A stretch of DNA of 64,000 nt from Prorocentrum cordatum (taxonomy: Eukaryota > Sar > Dinophyceae > Prorocentrales > Prorocentraceae), in NCBI GenBank assembly GCA_963575745.1, contig CAUYUJ010003014.1, positions 142,753 through 206,752 on the forward strand, read 5' to 3'. Position numbers and translations under genes: made by a program. Under the pieces are notes generated by a model, which saw only the letters and a list, made by a program, of their open reading frames with translations, was not told the origin of the DNA and did not search any database. Shown here piece after piece: positions 52,490 to 63,000 of the stretch; position 1 is the first letter of the stretch; each line of letters opens with the position of its first letter.

Positions 52490-54514
52490 CGCTGGCTGGG
52501 CAGAGTGGTGGGCGGCCAGGCGCTCGGCGGCTGCCCGCAGGCGGAGCAGGAGCCTGTCCTGGGCTCTCTGCTGCCGCTCACGGCGGTGTGCAGCGCCCTC
52601 TGGACCTCCTCCTCGGCGATGTCGCGGCGCCCCGCCGCTGGGCCGCAGCGCGGCCGCGAGCGCCGCGGCCTGCGGCAGGGGACAGGGAGGCACGGGTGGC
52701 CCCCTGCCGCAGAAGATGGCGCGCGGCGCGCGTGAGCCCGGCCTCGGGGGCTGGCCGATGCGCGATGCGCCCTGCCACCGCGATCGATCGGGCGGCAGGC
52801 GCCGACCGACCCCGATGGATCGATCGGGATCGGCTGGCCCGCAAGAGGCCAAATGGCTTTGATTGGACTGTCCTCATCTCCCAGGTGAGCGTGGGGAGGG
52901 CGCCCTGGCGTTGCTGGAGCATCCTCCCTCTTCCGCCCTCCTCTTGGTGCGCGGTGGCGGCAACGGAGATGCCGCCAGAGGTGCGGGCAGGGAGGTCGGC
53001 GCCGACCCTGGAACTCCGCGCGAATGTCCCACAAAGCTTATGCGCTTGATCTTGTCGGTTTTGGTTTTCCGCTCCCTCCCCGCGCTGGCGCTGTGGATGC
53101 CCTGCCAGTGCTCGACATCAACGTGGTGGTGGTTGCTGTCGTCGTCGTCGTCGTCGTCGGAGGAGGAGGCGGAGGAGGAGGAGGAGACGGAGGAGGAGGA
53201 GGAGACGGAGGAGGAGGGAGAGGGAAAGGATTGGGAGAGGAGGAGGAGGGGGAAGAGGCGGGGGGGAGGGGAGAAGGAGCCAGGAGGAAGGGAATGAAGA
53301 GTGGGCGGGTGCCTTGTTGCTGGTCGCCGCCGTCGGAGGGGGACGACGAGAGGAGGCGGCGCGGCAATGGTCGTTGGCGCGATGGGGGGGCGGACCTCAA
53401 TGATGTCAGGATGCTTCTGAGAAGTCGTCCTGCCGTCTGCAAGGCCTGCGAGAAGGCTCCGAGTCCTGCTGACGTGTCCCCCAGCCTCTTCATCAAGGCC
53501 GCCTCCCTCGCCCCACCCCCTTTTGGGCGCCGCCGAGGGGGAAGAGCAAGTGCCTTTGCCTGAGGACGCGGTGGATGCCCTGCTGATCAGGGACCCGGTC
53601 GGCGGGAATCTGTTCCACGGGAGGGGGGGTGCAACGAGGACGACGTATTGAGTTCGCAGGCTACGGTAGGCAGATCGTAATTGGGTGCTGTGCTCCTGAC
53701 ATCCTTGGGATTGGCCATCACATTCGACACCACTGTCGCCCTCGGACCTCCCGTGGCTCGAACAAACAACCCCGAAGTTTTCGTAATTCGTCGCGCTTCG
53801 CTGAGGCGAGTTGTCTGGAGAAGGGAGGTCGGGAAGCATAAGACACCGAGGCACATTTCGGTGAACTAACAGACCTCTGTGGGCCTCTTGTAAAGGCCTC
53901 TTGGAGCCATCTTGAAGATCAGTTGGGCCATTTCTGGCAGCCTTTGAGGCCCTCTTGAGGCTCTTTGGGGGACTTCGTGGAGGCCTTTCGGGCTCGTCGG
54001 GAGCCATGCTGGTGGTCATCGATCAAACAATGGGGAGCCTTCGGAGCCTTCGTGGTTACTGTCTTGGCCCCTTGTGGGGCTCTCTTTGGCCGTCTTGAGG
54101 CCGTAGAAGTCCATCGAAAGCGAATCCGCGAGATGGCAAAGCAGTGAGCACCAAGAACTTAATGAACACTGTTTGGTGCACTGGGAGCATCCTTGGGAGG
54201 CTCCGTGGCCACCTCCGCCCGCCTTGTCGCGGTCTGGTGCCCTGACCCATCGCGGGTGGGGCGGGGCGTGCAGACGTGCAAGGTGGACTTCGTCTTGTAT
54301 AGTCAGACGAGGGCAATCTCGGGCCGAACAGGACCGCCGGGAAACGCCAGTTGTGTTAAGACCTTGCCGCACTGGGCAGACCAGCAAGCTGCAATTTTAT
54401 GCGTGTTTTTTCCCAGCTTTCCAGTGCTGGGTTCCCGCTCTGAAGAAAGCGCTGCTCGCGCAACCTCTTCGTTCATTTTGTGCGTCCTCCTGCATCTTAT
54501 GCGTCCTCTTAGGG
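52490..54514. other. LINE 5' flank, simple repeats, no gene recognised
   Basis: 52490-53034 is open in the ORF1 frame but looks GC-rich and unspecific; it may be the LINE 5' region. 53136-53225 is a (GTC)n-(GAG)n tract on the + strand. 53880-54080 has the CTTGGGGCC-type repeat with a tail, CATCGAAAGCGAATCCGCGA. No host protein is recognised. Confidence 0.45.
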
Positions 54515-55680
54515 GCTGCGAAGTGAGCAACTGTCTCCACGTTCGCGTGCTCGTGGGAGGCACGGCGGAGGTTGCGAAGTGCGCAGTTGTCGCCACGTTC
54601 GTGGGCTCCTGGGAGGCACGGCGGAGGTAAGGGCGGTACGGATCCATTTGAGACCTCGCGGCCCCCTCGGGGGCTGCGAAGTGCGCAATTGTTGCCACTT
54701 TCGTGGGCTCCTGGAGGCACGGCAGAGGTGAAGGCCGCGCAGGTCCAGTCGAGACCTTGCGGCTCCCTCGGGGGCTGCGAAGCGCGCAATTGTCGCCGCT
54801 TTCGTGAGCTCCAGGGAGGCACCTCGGAGGCTAGGGCCACGCAGGTCCAGTTGTGACCTCGCGGCTCCCTCCGGGTCTGCGAAGAGAGCAATTGTCGCCA
54901 CGCTCGTGGGTTCCTGGGGGGCACGGCGGAGGTGAGGGAGGCGCGGATACATTTGAGACCTCGCGGCTCCCTCGGCGGCTGCAAACTGTGCAATTGTCGC
55001 AACTTTCGTGGGCTTCCAGGAGGCACGGCTGAGGCGAGGGCCACGCGGGTCCGGTTGAGACCTTGCGGCTCCGTCGCGGGCTGCGAAGTATTCAATTGTC
55101 TCCATTTTCGTTGGCTCATGGCAGGCACTGCGGAGCTGAGAGCCACGCGGGTCCACTTGTGACTTGGCACGTTAGTGGGTTCCTGGGAGGCACGGCGGAG
55201 GTGAGGGCGGCGCGGATCCATTTGAGACCTCGCGGCTCCGTCGCGGGTTACGAACTGCGCAATCGTGGGTTCCTGGGAGGCACGGCGGAGGTGAGGGCGG
55301 CGCGGATCCAATTGTGACCTCGCGGCTCCCTCGGGGGCTCCGTTTTGTGCAATTCTTGCCACTTTCGTGGGCTCCCCGGAGGCACGGTGGAGGTGAGGGC
55401 AGCGCGGATGAAGGCGAGACTTCGCCGCTCTGTCGGGGGCTGCGACCTGTGCACTTGTCGCCCCATTGCGTGGACCCTGGGAGGCTCGGCGCAGGGAGGG
55501 CTCGTGGACCTTGGGAGGCCAGGTTCGTGGGCTCTGAAGGGGCATGGCGGAGTGCAGGGCAGCGCGGATGAAGGCGAGACCTCGTGGCTCTGTGAGGGCT
55601 GCGAAGTGCGCAATGGTTGCCCTTTTCGTGGGGTCCTGGGAGGGCGCCGCGGGATGCAGGGCAGCGCAGATGGTGCATGT
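54515..55680. repeat. minisatellite array B, ~100-105 bp unit, about 11 copies
   Basis: Units carry GGGGGCTGCGAAGTGCGCAA, TTGTCGCCACTTTCGTGGGC, TCCTGGGAGGCACGGCGGAG, GTGAGGGCGGCGCGGATCCA and TTTGAGACCTCGCGGCTCCC. Copies are more diverged than in array A, and some are truncated (about 55165 and 55255) or lengthened (about 55440-55600). The position of each block within the unit parallels array A: GCTGCGA, TGTCGCCACTTTCG, GTGAGGGC, TTAGACCTCG or TTGAGACCTCG, CTCGGGGG. Long open frames over the array are not genes. Confidence 0.9.
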
Positions 55681-56229
55681 CGGGCGGTGCGTTCTTTTCG
55701 TATTGGGCGATCATACAAAGATCCGTCTCGGAACTGGTTTGGGCAACCCCTCTGCCATACTGTCCCTCCTCCACCTTTTGCTTTTGGTTGAGTGTGATCG
55801 AGGGAGGGGCTGATAACCTATATGTATGTATATATACACATATAAAATAACATACATACTTATATATGCATATGCACCATGCGTACTATATTATACATAC
55901 TATACACACCATGCATATTTGGAGCTCTCCCAGGGGGCCTCTTCGGAGCTCTTTGCGGCCTCTCGGGGCCCCTCTTCGGTGCTGGATGCCTCCTGGGCGG
56001 CTCCTTGATGCTCGTTGGGGCCTGCTCGGAGCGTCTTTGGGGCCTCGATGGGGCCACTGCGCGCCTTTCGAGACGCTTTCGCTCGAGAGTGCCTCGCTTT
56101 TCAGTCAGTGGCCGACAAGGGAAGCATTTCCCCCGAAAAGGGGCGCAATCGAAGACGAAGTTGGCGGGTAGCGAGGTTTGGTGTACACAGGGTGCAAGAA
56201 ACGCGTGTCAGTAAAAGCGAACAGCCTTA
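55681..56229. other. no gene recognised; AT-rich island and CTTGGGGCC repeat
   Basis: 55820-55915 is an AT-rich island of ATAC/TATG repeats, the most AT-rich 100 bp nearby. 55920-56060 carries the CCTCTTCGGAGCTC / CTTTGGGGCCTC repeat class. No start or promoter function can be assigned. Confidence 0.5.
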
Positions 56230-56291
56230 AATTGATTGATTGTTGTTGTTGGTGTTGTTGGTGTTGGTGTTGGTGTTGGTGTTGGTGTTGG

Positions 56292-56322
<31 letters not shown>

Positions 56323-56324
56323 GG

Positions 56325-56373
<49 letters not shown>

Positions 56374-56770
56374 GGTGGTGGTGGTGTTGGTGTTGGTGTT
56401 GTTGTTGGTGTTGTTGTTGTTGGTGGTGGTATTGTTGTTGGTGATGTTGTTGTTGTTGTTGTTGGTGTTGTTGCTGTTGCTGTTGTTGTTGTTGGTGTTG
56501 TTGTTGTTGGTGGTGTTGGTGTTGGTGTTGTTGTTGCTGCTGCTGCTGTTGTTGTTAAATGTGTTGCTGGTGTTGTTGATGCTGATAGTGTTGTTGTTGC
56601 TGCTGTTGCTGCTGCTGGTGTCTGTGTCATGCTGTTGTGCGTGTTCGTGTTGCTGCTGTTGTTGGTGCTGTTGTTGGTGCTGGTGCTGTTTGTGTTGTTA
56701 TTGTTGTTGGTGGTGGTGCTGCTGTTGTTGCTGTTGCTGTTGCTGTTGGTGTTGGTGTTGTTCGGCGTCG
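56230..56770. repeat. GTT/GGT trinucleotide array
   Basis: TTGTTGTTGGTGTTG variants with pure (GGT)n blocks at about 56309-56325 and 56357-56386, grading into GTTGCTGCTG. It is open in several frames only because of period 3. Confidence 0.95.
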
Positions 56771-56784
56771 TCCCCCCCACGACC

Positions 56785-56995
56785 CGGCCCGCGACACATC
56801 CGCGACCCAGTCCGCGAACCACCCGCGACCCACTTGCGACCCGCCCGCGACCCACCCGCGACCCACCCGGCGATCCGCCCGCGACCCACCCGCGACCCAC
56901 CCGCGACCCGGCCCACGTCCCACCCGCGACCCACCCACGATCCACCCGCGACCCACCCGCGACCCACCCGCGACCCACCCCGCGACCAACCCACA
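56785..56995. repeat. 10 bp CCACCCGCGA array
   Basis: About 20 copies of CCACCCGCGA (variants CCGCCCGCGA, CCACCCACGA). It directly follows the GTT array with only a GC-rich junction between. A 10 bp period matches one helical turn. Confidence 0.9.
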
Positions 56996-57143
56996 TCATT
57001 TTTACTAGAAATCGGCTCCGTCGGCGGGCTCGCTGTATAATTTGCAAAAATTGCGCACCTGCGGCGGGCTTCTTCAGAGCCTCGCAGGCCAGACGTCCCC
57101 GCCGCCCCCTCTTATCCGCGACTGCGGCGTGCTACGAAGATCG

Positions 57144-57290
57144 AAGACGCCTACGGCGAGTCACCGCCGCCCCCCTGCCTTCTAGAATCGCCCGTGTGGC
57201 CGAGCGTTGTGGCAAGAGCTCTGCCAAGCTGTCGGACCATGTGTTCCCCCAACCGTTGTGCAAACCCTTCGGGGAACACTTGGGGGAGGA
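57144..57290 (+). repeat. GCCTACGGCGAG repeat, copy 1
   Basis: AAGACGCCTACGGCGAGTCA, CCCCCTGCC, TCGCCCGTGTGGCCGAGCGT, CATGTGTTCCCCCAACCGTT, TTCGGGGAACACTTGGGGG. The same series, diverged, is at 62315-62478 next to the BCCT exon. A GAG array follows here at once. Confidence 0.7.
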
Positions 57291-57294
57291 TGGC

Positions 57295-57395
57295 GGGGAA
57301 GATCAGGAGGAGGAGGAGGAGAAGGGGGAGGAGGAGGAGGAGGAGGAGGAGGAGGAGGAGGAGGAGGAGGAGGAGGAGGAGGAGGAGGAGGAGGG
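57295..57395. repeat. GAG array
   Basis: (GAG)n with a few AAG/GGG interruptions, purine-rich on the + strand. Confidence 0.95.
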
Positions 57396-59050
57396 GGCAT
57401 TTGGGGAGCCTCTGGGGACACTCTTGGGTCCTCCTGGGAGCTTCCTGGGAGCCTCTTGGAGGCATCTTGGGGGCCTCCTTGGGCCTCTTGGGGGCCTTCG
57501 GGGGCTTCTCGGGGGCCTCTTTGGCCGTCTTGGTGGGCTCTTGGCACTTCTGACGCCGTCGGAAGCCGTCTTGGGGGCCTCTCTGGCTCGACTTGGGGCA
57601 TTCCTTGGGCGTCTTGGAGCTCTCTTGGGCTGTCTTTGGGCCCTCTGCGGGCCGTCTTGGGGGCCTTTCTGGGTCGACTTGGGGCCCTCCAGGGCCGTCT
57701 TGGAGGCTTCCTTGGGCGTCTTGGAGCTTCCTTGGGCCGTCTTGGAGCCCTCTTGGGACCGTCTTGGGGGCTTCTTGGGCCGTTCTGGATCCTGGAGGCC
57801 TCTCGGGCGATCTTGGGGTGCTCTTGGGCCGTCTCGGGCCGTCGGTAGGCCGGAAAGTAACATATGCCAAAATCATTCAAACACCGACAGCAAATCTTTG
57901 ATTTGGGCCTCTTCGGGCCTTCCTGGAGGCCCTGTTGGAGGCCTCTTTGGCCGTCTTGGGCCATCTTGGGCCGTCTTGGTGGGCTCCTGGCCTATCTGAC
58001 GCTGTCGGAAGCCGTCTTGGGGGCCTCTTTGGGCCGACTTGGGGCCCTCTTGGGGTGCTAAAGTGCCGTCTTGGAGGCTTCTTTGGGCGTCTTCGAGGCC
58101 TCTTGGTTGGCCGTCTTGGGGGCCTCTTTGGCAGTCCTGAGGCCATGGTGGAAGCCTCTGGGGCGCTCCAGGGGCGATCTTGGGCGTCTTCGGCCGTTGG
58201 AAGGCGGAAAAGGAGCAAATACGAAAATCCTTCGGAAACCGATTGAAAATCAATGATTTAGCCTCTTCGGGCCCTCCTGGAGGACCTCTCGGAGGCTTTG
58301 TGGGCCGTCTTTGAGGCCTCTTGGGCACCTCTTCGGCAGTCTTGGGCCGTGTTGGAGGCTTCTCGGGCGGACTTGGAAGTATCTTGGACCCTCTTGGGCC
58401 GTCGTGGAGGCCATCTTGGCCACCTTGGAGGCATCTGGGAGGCCAGCTTGGGTCATCTTGGCGGTCTTGAAGGCCATCTTGACCCGTCTTGGGATTTTTT
58501 GTGAAAAATGGGCGCCTTCCGGGTGGTCGGTGGGACGGGCTGGAGCCCCAGGGGAGAGTTTTTGTTGGGGGGGAGAGCCCAAACATGTAGGATCTAGCGC
58601 GCCAGGCACCCTTGTGATAAATCAACGGGGGGCGGCGGATATTTGATTGTTTTCAGCCCATCCCGCCACCGTGCCTGGATTGTGGGTCAGGGGCTTCTTG
58701 GGGCCTCTTGGGGGCTCATCTAGGGCCTCTTGGGACCTCCTCGGGGCCTCTCGGGACCGGAGGCTCGAGATGTCCGCTCGGGTCCCCCGTCTGTGGCCCT
58801 TCTTGAAGTCGTCTTGGGGTCGTCGTGGGCCGTCTCGAGGGCCTCTTGGGCCGCCTTGGGGCCATCTTGGAGGACTCTTCGGGTGTCTTCGGGCGATGTT
58901 GGGGGCCTCTTGGGTCGTCTTTGAGCATCGGGAAGCCGAAAAGGCGGGAACGCCAAAACCAGCCAAGATCTGTCAAATCAGGCAGCTTTGAAAGTCAATG
59001 ATTTTTGCCTCTTGGGGCCCTCTCGGGAGAGCTCTTGGATGCCTCTTGGG
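57396..59050. repeat. higher-order CTTGGGCC repeat, three ~0.35-0.7 kb units
   Basis: Tracts of TCTTGGGGGCCTCTTGGGCC-like words end in a less repetitive AT-richer tail with GGAAAG, CAAAATC and TCAATGATTT(A/T). The tails lie at 57855-57905, 58199-58260 and 58928-59005, each followed by GCCTCTT(C/G)GGGCCCTC. So the low-complexity tract and its tail were amplified together. Confidence 0.7.
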
Positions 59051-60059
59051 GCGTATTCGAGGCCTCTTGCGCCGTCTGGAGGCCATCGGCGGCGTCCTGG
59101 AGTGATTGTTTGGCGATTCTGGGCCCTCCTGGACCGTCTGGGCGGCCTCCGGGTGCTTTCTCGGCCCAGGCAGCGCCAGATTTGAAAAAGGGCGGCGCAG
59201 GCCCTCTGAGTGCAGTCGGAACGAGGTATTTAGATCGAAGTCTGCTCGGGGAGGGTACCCCAGTGTTCTCGTGTTGGTTGTTCTTGTGCATCCTGGGGAG
59301 GGGGGACCTCGGATGTTCTGTGTGCTCTGGCCGGCGGAGGGTCTCATGTTCTTTGGGATGTTTTTCTGTCCCGGGTTCGACTGTAACCCTTCGTTTGTGT
59401 TTCGTCTCGGGGGCACCGCGCGCGCCCCCAGGGCCGCGCGCCTCCTAACGGGGCTGCGCTGTCGAAGTGTCCTGCGCGGCGTTGGCCAGGCTTTTGCATT
59501 TGCTTTTGTTGCGCAGCGGTTTGCGCGGAGGGCCGCATGACACATTGCAAGACGATTGGTTTGCCTCGGTTCAACCACTCGTGTTTATTGGTTTGCCTCG
59601 TCTGGTTGCCATCCTCAGCCGTTCGGGAGCAGGCCTTCACAGAAGGACATGCTTGCCAAGTTGCGCGAAATTTGATGGTGTGGTTGTTGTGTGCTAGGTA
59701 AAGTTTAGTGTTCTGCCTCGAGGGCCCATCTGCAAAGAAGCTATGGGGCTTGCCTTTGTGCTTGCTCATGCGGGAACTGCGGAACCCTCCCGCGTGGCTG
59801 TGCTACAATGTGGTGCTTCACTCGCGGGGCACATCTGAATGTAGGTTCCCAGTTGGCCTTGTGTGTTGCCCCGCAGGGCTACACCAAACTCTTAATGCTT
59901 CTCTGGTGGGCAAGCGTTCGTGTTGTCGCATGAGGCCCGCGTGGTGGCCCCGCACGGCTGCGTCGAACTTGTGTTGTTTCTTGTTGCTGGGTTCGCGGTG
60001 CTGTCTGGGGACCCCCCCCCTGCGGCCCCGCGCGATCCCCTCCCGTGTCGCGTCGCATG
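59051..60059. other. no gene recognised
   Basis: Mixed DNA with overlapping frames only. No family or RNA gene recognised. Confidence 0.45.
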
Positions 60060-60490
60060 GCAAGGCGCCACAGGGTTCTTCAGGAGTCTTCAGGGGTTCC
60101 ATTGGATTCGTCAGGACTCCTCAGGATTCGGATTGCGCAAGGCTCATAAAGGGTTCGAACGGATTGGAGAAGATTCATGCGGTTCTTCATGGTTCCACAG
60201 GGCCCGCCAGGTTCCTCTCGGTTGTGGGGGTTCGGCGGGTTCCTGAGGGTCACTCAGGGTCCTTGAGGGATCCTGAGGAGTTCACCAGAATTCCGCCGGA
60301 TTCCTGAGTGTTCCGCAGGGTCCCTTCATGAAATTCAGGACTTCTCCGGATTATCGAGGACTCATTTGCTCTCCTTGAGGTTCCTCAGAATGTCTTTGGA
60401 TTCTTCAGGTTCTCTCTGGGTTTCACAGGGATCTTCTGGAATCCCCAGGACTCTTCAGGATCCCTCCAATTTCGCAGGATTTCTTAGAAT
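60060..60490. repeat. degenerate TTCCTCAGGATTC-type repeat
   Basis: Words such as TTCTTCAGGAGTCTTCAGG, GATTCGTCAGGACTCCTCAGG and TTCCTGAGGGTCACTCAGGG recur every 12-15 bp. The same words resume after the inserted TACAGTCA element (CAGGGTTCCTCAGGGCTCCTC at about 60685). Confidence 0.75.
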
Positions 60491-60505
60491 CTCGGAGGGT
60501 TCCTG

Positions 60506-60666
60506 TACAGTCACCCCGTATAGTAAGGATGAACGACTTTCCGAGGTTACCTTTGCATCCTTCCCTTTCGGCCCATCCTTGGCCAGCCCCACCCGCAAAC
60601 TGTTGACATGGCCTGCCAAGGCTCTTACATCCTTATCGTGCGTCCTGAATATACGGGTTGACTGTA
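60506..60666. mobile_element. TACAGTCA-type inverted-repeat element, complete 161 bp copy
   Basis: Ends TACAGTCACCCCGTATAG and, inverted, TACAGTCAACCCGTATAT; 24 bp arms differ at three positions. It is inserted inside the TTCCTCAGG repeat, whose words continue on both sides. It has no coding capacity, so MITE-like. The interior is collinear with 9735-9910 and the inner part of 6244-6602. Confidence 0.75.
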
Positions 60667-61132
60667 GGTTGCTCAGTGTTCCGCAGGGTTCCTCAGGGCT
60701 CCTCATGTCAGTGAACATAGAGATGTGACTGTAGTGTAACCCATGTGGCGCAATGGCAAGCAAGGCAATGCAGAGCAACGGAACGCAATGCAATCGATGC
60801 AAGTTGACGCAAGTTGGGAGGAAGCAAGATAGGAGGACGGGGGAAAGGAAGTACCCACCTTGTCCCCCGCGAAAGTTTACAGGTTGGGACCGAATGCGCT
60901 AAGGGCTGTCCTCTTTATCCTGCTCCCCTTTGCTGCGGCGTGCGTGTTTCGGTGGCGTCAGCTTTGGAGAGACGGAGAGGGGTGGAAGGGTAATGAGGAG
61001 AGGTTGGACAGATCGGGGGGCAGGAAAGGGGTCGATGGGTCGCGGAGCAATTTGTCGGAGGTGGGGGAGGAGCTGAGGAGGGAGAGGATGATGGAGGGAA
61101 GGTGATCAAGAGAAAGAGGAACACGGGGTTAA
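60667..61132. other. upstream region of the BCCT exon
   Basis: Includes GCAATG/GCAAG repeats at 60755-60830 and a purine-rich stretch (60970-61120). The BCCT frame is open upstream of the chosen ATG back to a TAA at 61130-61132, so a further 5' exon or 5' UTR may lie here. No TATA-like box stands out. Confidence 0.4.
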
Positions 61133-61216
61133 CGGCAATGTGGCTCAGGCAATCTGCGGCAAAAGCCTTGCAGATACGACAGTACCTCCTGCGAAGCCAT
61201 CAGAGCAGGCGCCGGG

Positions 61217-62310
61217 ATGGCGGCGTCAGCGCCCATCTGCTCGTACGAGGAGGCGTCAGAATCGGAGCAGGCTCATATGAAGAAGTGCCGGCACATTGAA
61301 CTCAAGGGCTTGGTCATCATGAACCCAGTCGTGTTCTTCGTTTCCTGCATCTTCTTGTGGGGTTTCGTAATCGCTTGCTGCGTCGAGCCAGACTACATGA
61401 AGTACGCCATGGACGAAGTCGCCTGGGGATGGATCCCAGAGGTGTGGACATGGTTGTATATAGTCTCTCAAGACATTTGGGTTGTTGTCCTCCTCTGGGC
61501 GATGTACGCGCACGGCAACCTCAAGCTGGGAAAGGACGACGACGAGCCAGAGTTTAGCACTGCCACTTGGTTCTCGATGTTATTCTGTTGCGGTGTCTCC
61601 ACGGGCCTGTTCTACTACGCGGTGGCGGAGCCGATGTGGCACTATAAGGGCTCGGGATCGCCGAGGTTCACTTCTGGGACAAAGGGGTACGGCACTCTAG
61701 ACGAGGACGCGACGCACGCGCTGATGGTGTGCGTCTTCCATTGGGGCTTGCACGGCTGGATCCCCTACGTGGTGATGGGTGCCGTGCTGGCTATCATGAG
61801 CTACCGGCGCGGATACCCAATGACCGTTCGCTATGCGTTCGTGCCTCTCATCGGCGACCACGTTTATGGCTGGATGGGCGACTTCGTGGACGCCCTCTCC
61901 ATCGTCACCTCTATCGCGGGTGTCTGCACTTCTCTCGGCTTGGGTGCCATGTCGATCAATGCTGGGCTTCAGCGCCTCAGCTGGGGATCATTTCGTGGCG
62001 TGAACTACGCCATTCCAGACGAACAGAGGTACGCTGATCCTGGATGCAATGGACAAGGATATAGTTGCAATGATGAAATTGGAGAGGAGTCTTTTGGCGT
62101 CCAGCGAAACACCACGACCCAGATTTTGGTCATCCTGATCATCACTTGCATTTCAACCGTGTCAGTGGTGTTGGGCCTCAGTCGAGGTATCAAATTCCTC
62201 TCGCAGTGTGTCTTTGCGATGGGCAGTTTCTTGATACTTGTTGTAGCGTTGAACGGCGAAACTTACCTCATCCTGGACAACATTGTTCAGGTTACCGGCT
62301 ACTACTTGTG
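61217..62310 (+). CDS. BCCT-family transporter, N-terminal part (partial)
   Basis: About 365 residues matching the first seven to eight membrane segments of betaine/carnitine/choline transporters, which import compatible solutes such as glycine betaine or DMSP-like compounds. Visible: a cytoplasmic N-terminus; TM1 PVVFFVSCIFLWGFVIACC; TM2 VWTWLYIVSQDIWVVVLLW; the glycine segment GVSTGLFYYAVAEPMWHY; HWGLHGWIPYVVMGAVLAIM; GYPMTVRYAFVPLIGD; a Gly/Ser-rich SLGLGAMSINAGL; a loop with PGCNGQGYSCND; ILVILIITCISTVSVVLGLS; and SFLILVVALNGETYLILDN. The BCCT fold has 12 segments in 500 or more residues, so the C-terminal half is missing. Similarity stops at VTGYYLW, where TG|GTATAG fits a splice donor. 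ATG 61217 is chosen as the first Met before the conserved part. Confidence 0.85.
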
Positions 62311-62314
62311 GTAT

Positions 62315-62478
62315 AGAAAACGCTTACGGCGAGCCACCACGGCCCCCTGCCATTGGAAACGATCCCCCTGCCATTTGGAAACGATCGTGTTGCCAAACGT
62401 TGGGCCAAAGTTTGGCCAAGGTATTGGATTATGTGTTCGGCCAGCCGTTGTGGGAACCCCTGGGGGAACATGTGGGGA
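62315..62478 (+). repeat. GCTTACGGCGAG repeat, copy 2, at the BCCT exon border
   Basis: GAAAACGCTTACGGCGAGCC begins four bases after the likely donor. It is followed by two tandem ~22 bp copies of CCCCCTGCCATT(T)GGAAACGA, then TATGTGTTCGGCCAGCCGTT and TGGGGGAACATGTGGGG. Homologous to 57144-57290. It probably forms the 5' end of an intron, as an introner-like insertion might (inference). Confidence 0.65.
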
Positions 62479-63000
62479 AGGCAAAGCGTGGAGGAGGAAT
62501 GGGAGCAGGCTCATGATAATGTTCTTGAGGCCCTCTTGGGGGCTGCCTGGGGGTCGATCCCGTGGCTTCTCATCCCGTCCTCTCCACAGGAGAGAGGACC
62601 CGTATGCACATTTCGCTGTTGTGTGCACCTGCTTGAGATTTACGAGCGCTTACCCGTGAGACCTGTCTTGCGATGATAGTGTTATTTGTTGTCATGCATT
62701 TCGAACGGTTGTCGCGTTGTCACTTAGATTGCCCAGGCCATCTCGGGCATTACGCTCGTGGAGTAAAAGACGGAGGGGCGAGAGGGATGGTCAGGCGGAG
62801 GAGGAGGAGGCTCAAAAGAGCCGAAGGGAACAATGAGGGTAAGAGGCATGGTGTGCCCACGTAGTGCCGGTGTTGTGACGCGCAGCATTGTGTCGAGCCT
62901 GTTGCTTGCGTAGCATAGTGGCACGGGGTGCCACATGAAGCTGGGGGTCCTTGGGCTGTCAGGGCGGGCTCGCCCCCGCCATCTTTCTCGTCCTTACCTT
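62479..63000. other. no gene recognised (probable intron)
   Basis: No further BCCT-like sequence was found in any + frame. Contains a CTTGGGGGC-type fragment and a purine-rich GAGGAGGAGG stretch near 62800. Confidence 0.45.

Noticed and set aside
56208-57999. 587-codon + frame and 279-codon - frame
   Set aside because: They are made of the GTT array, the CCACCCGCGA array, the GAG array and the CTTGGGCC repeat in succession.
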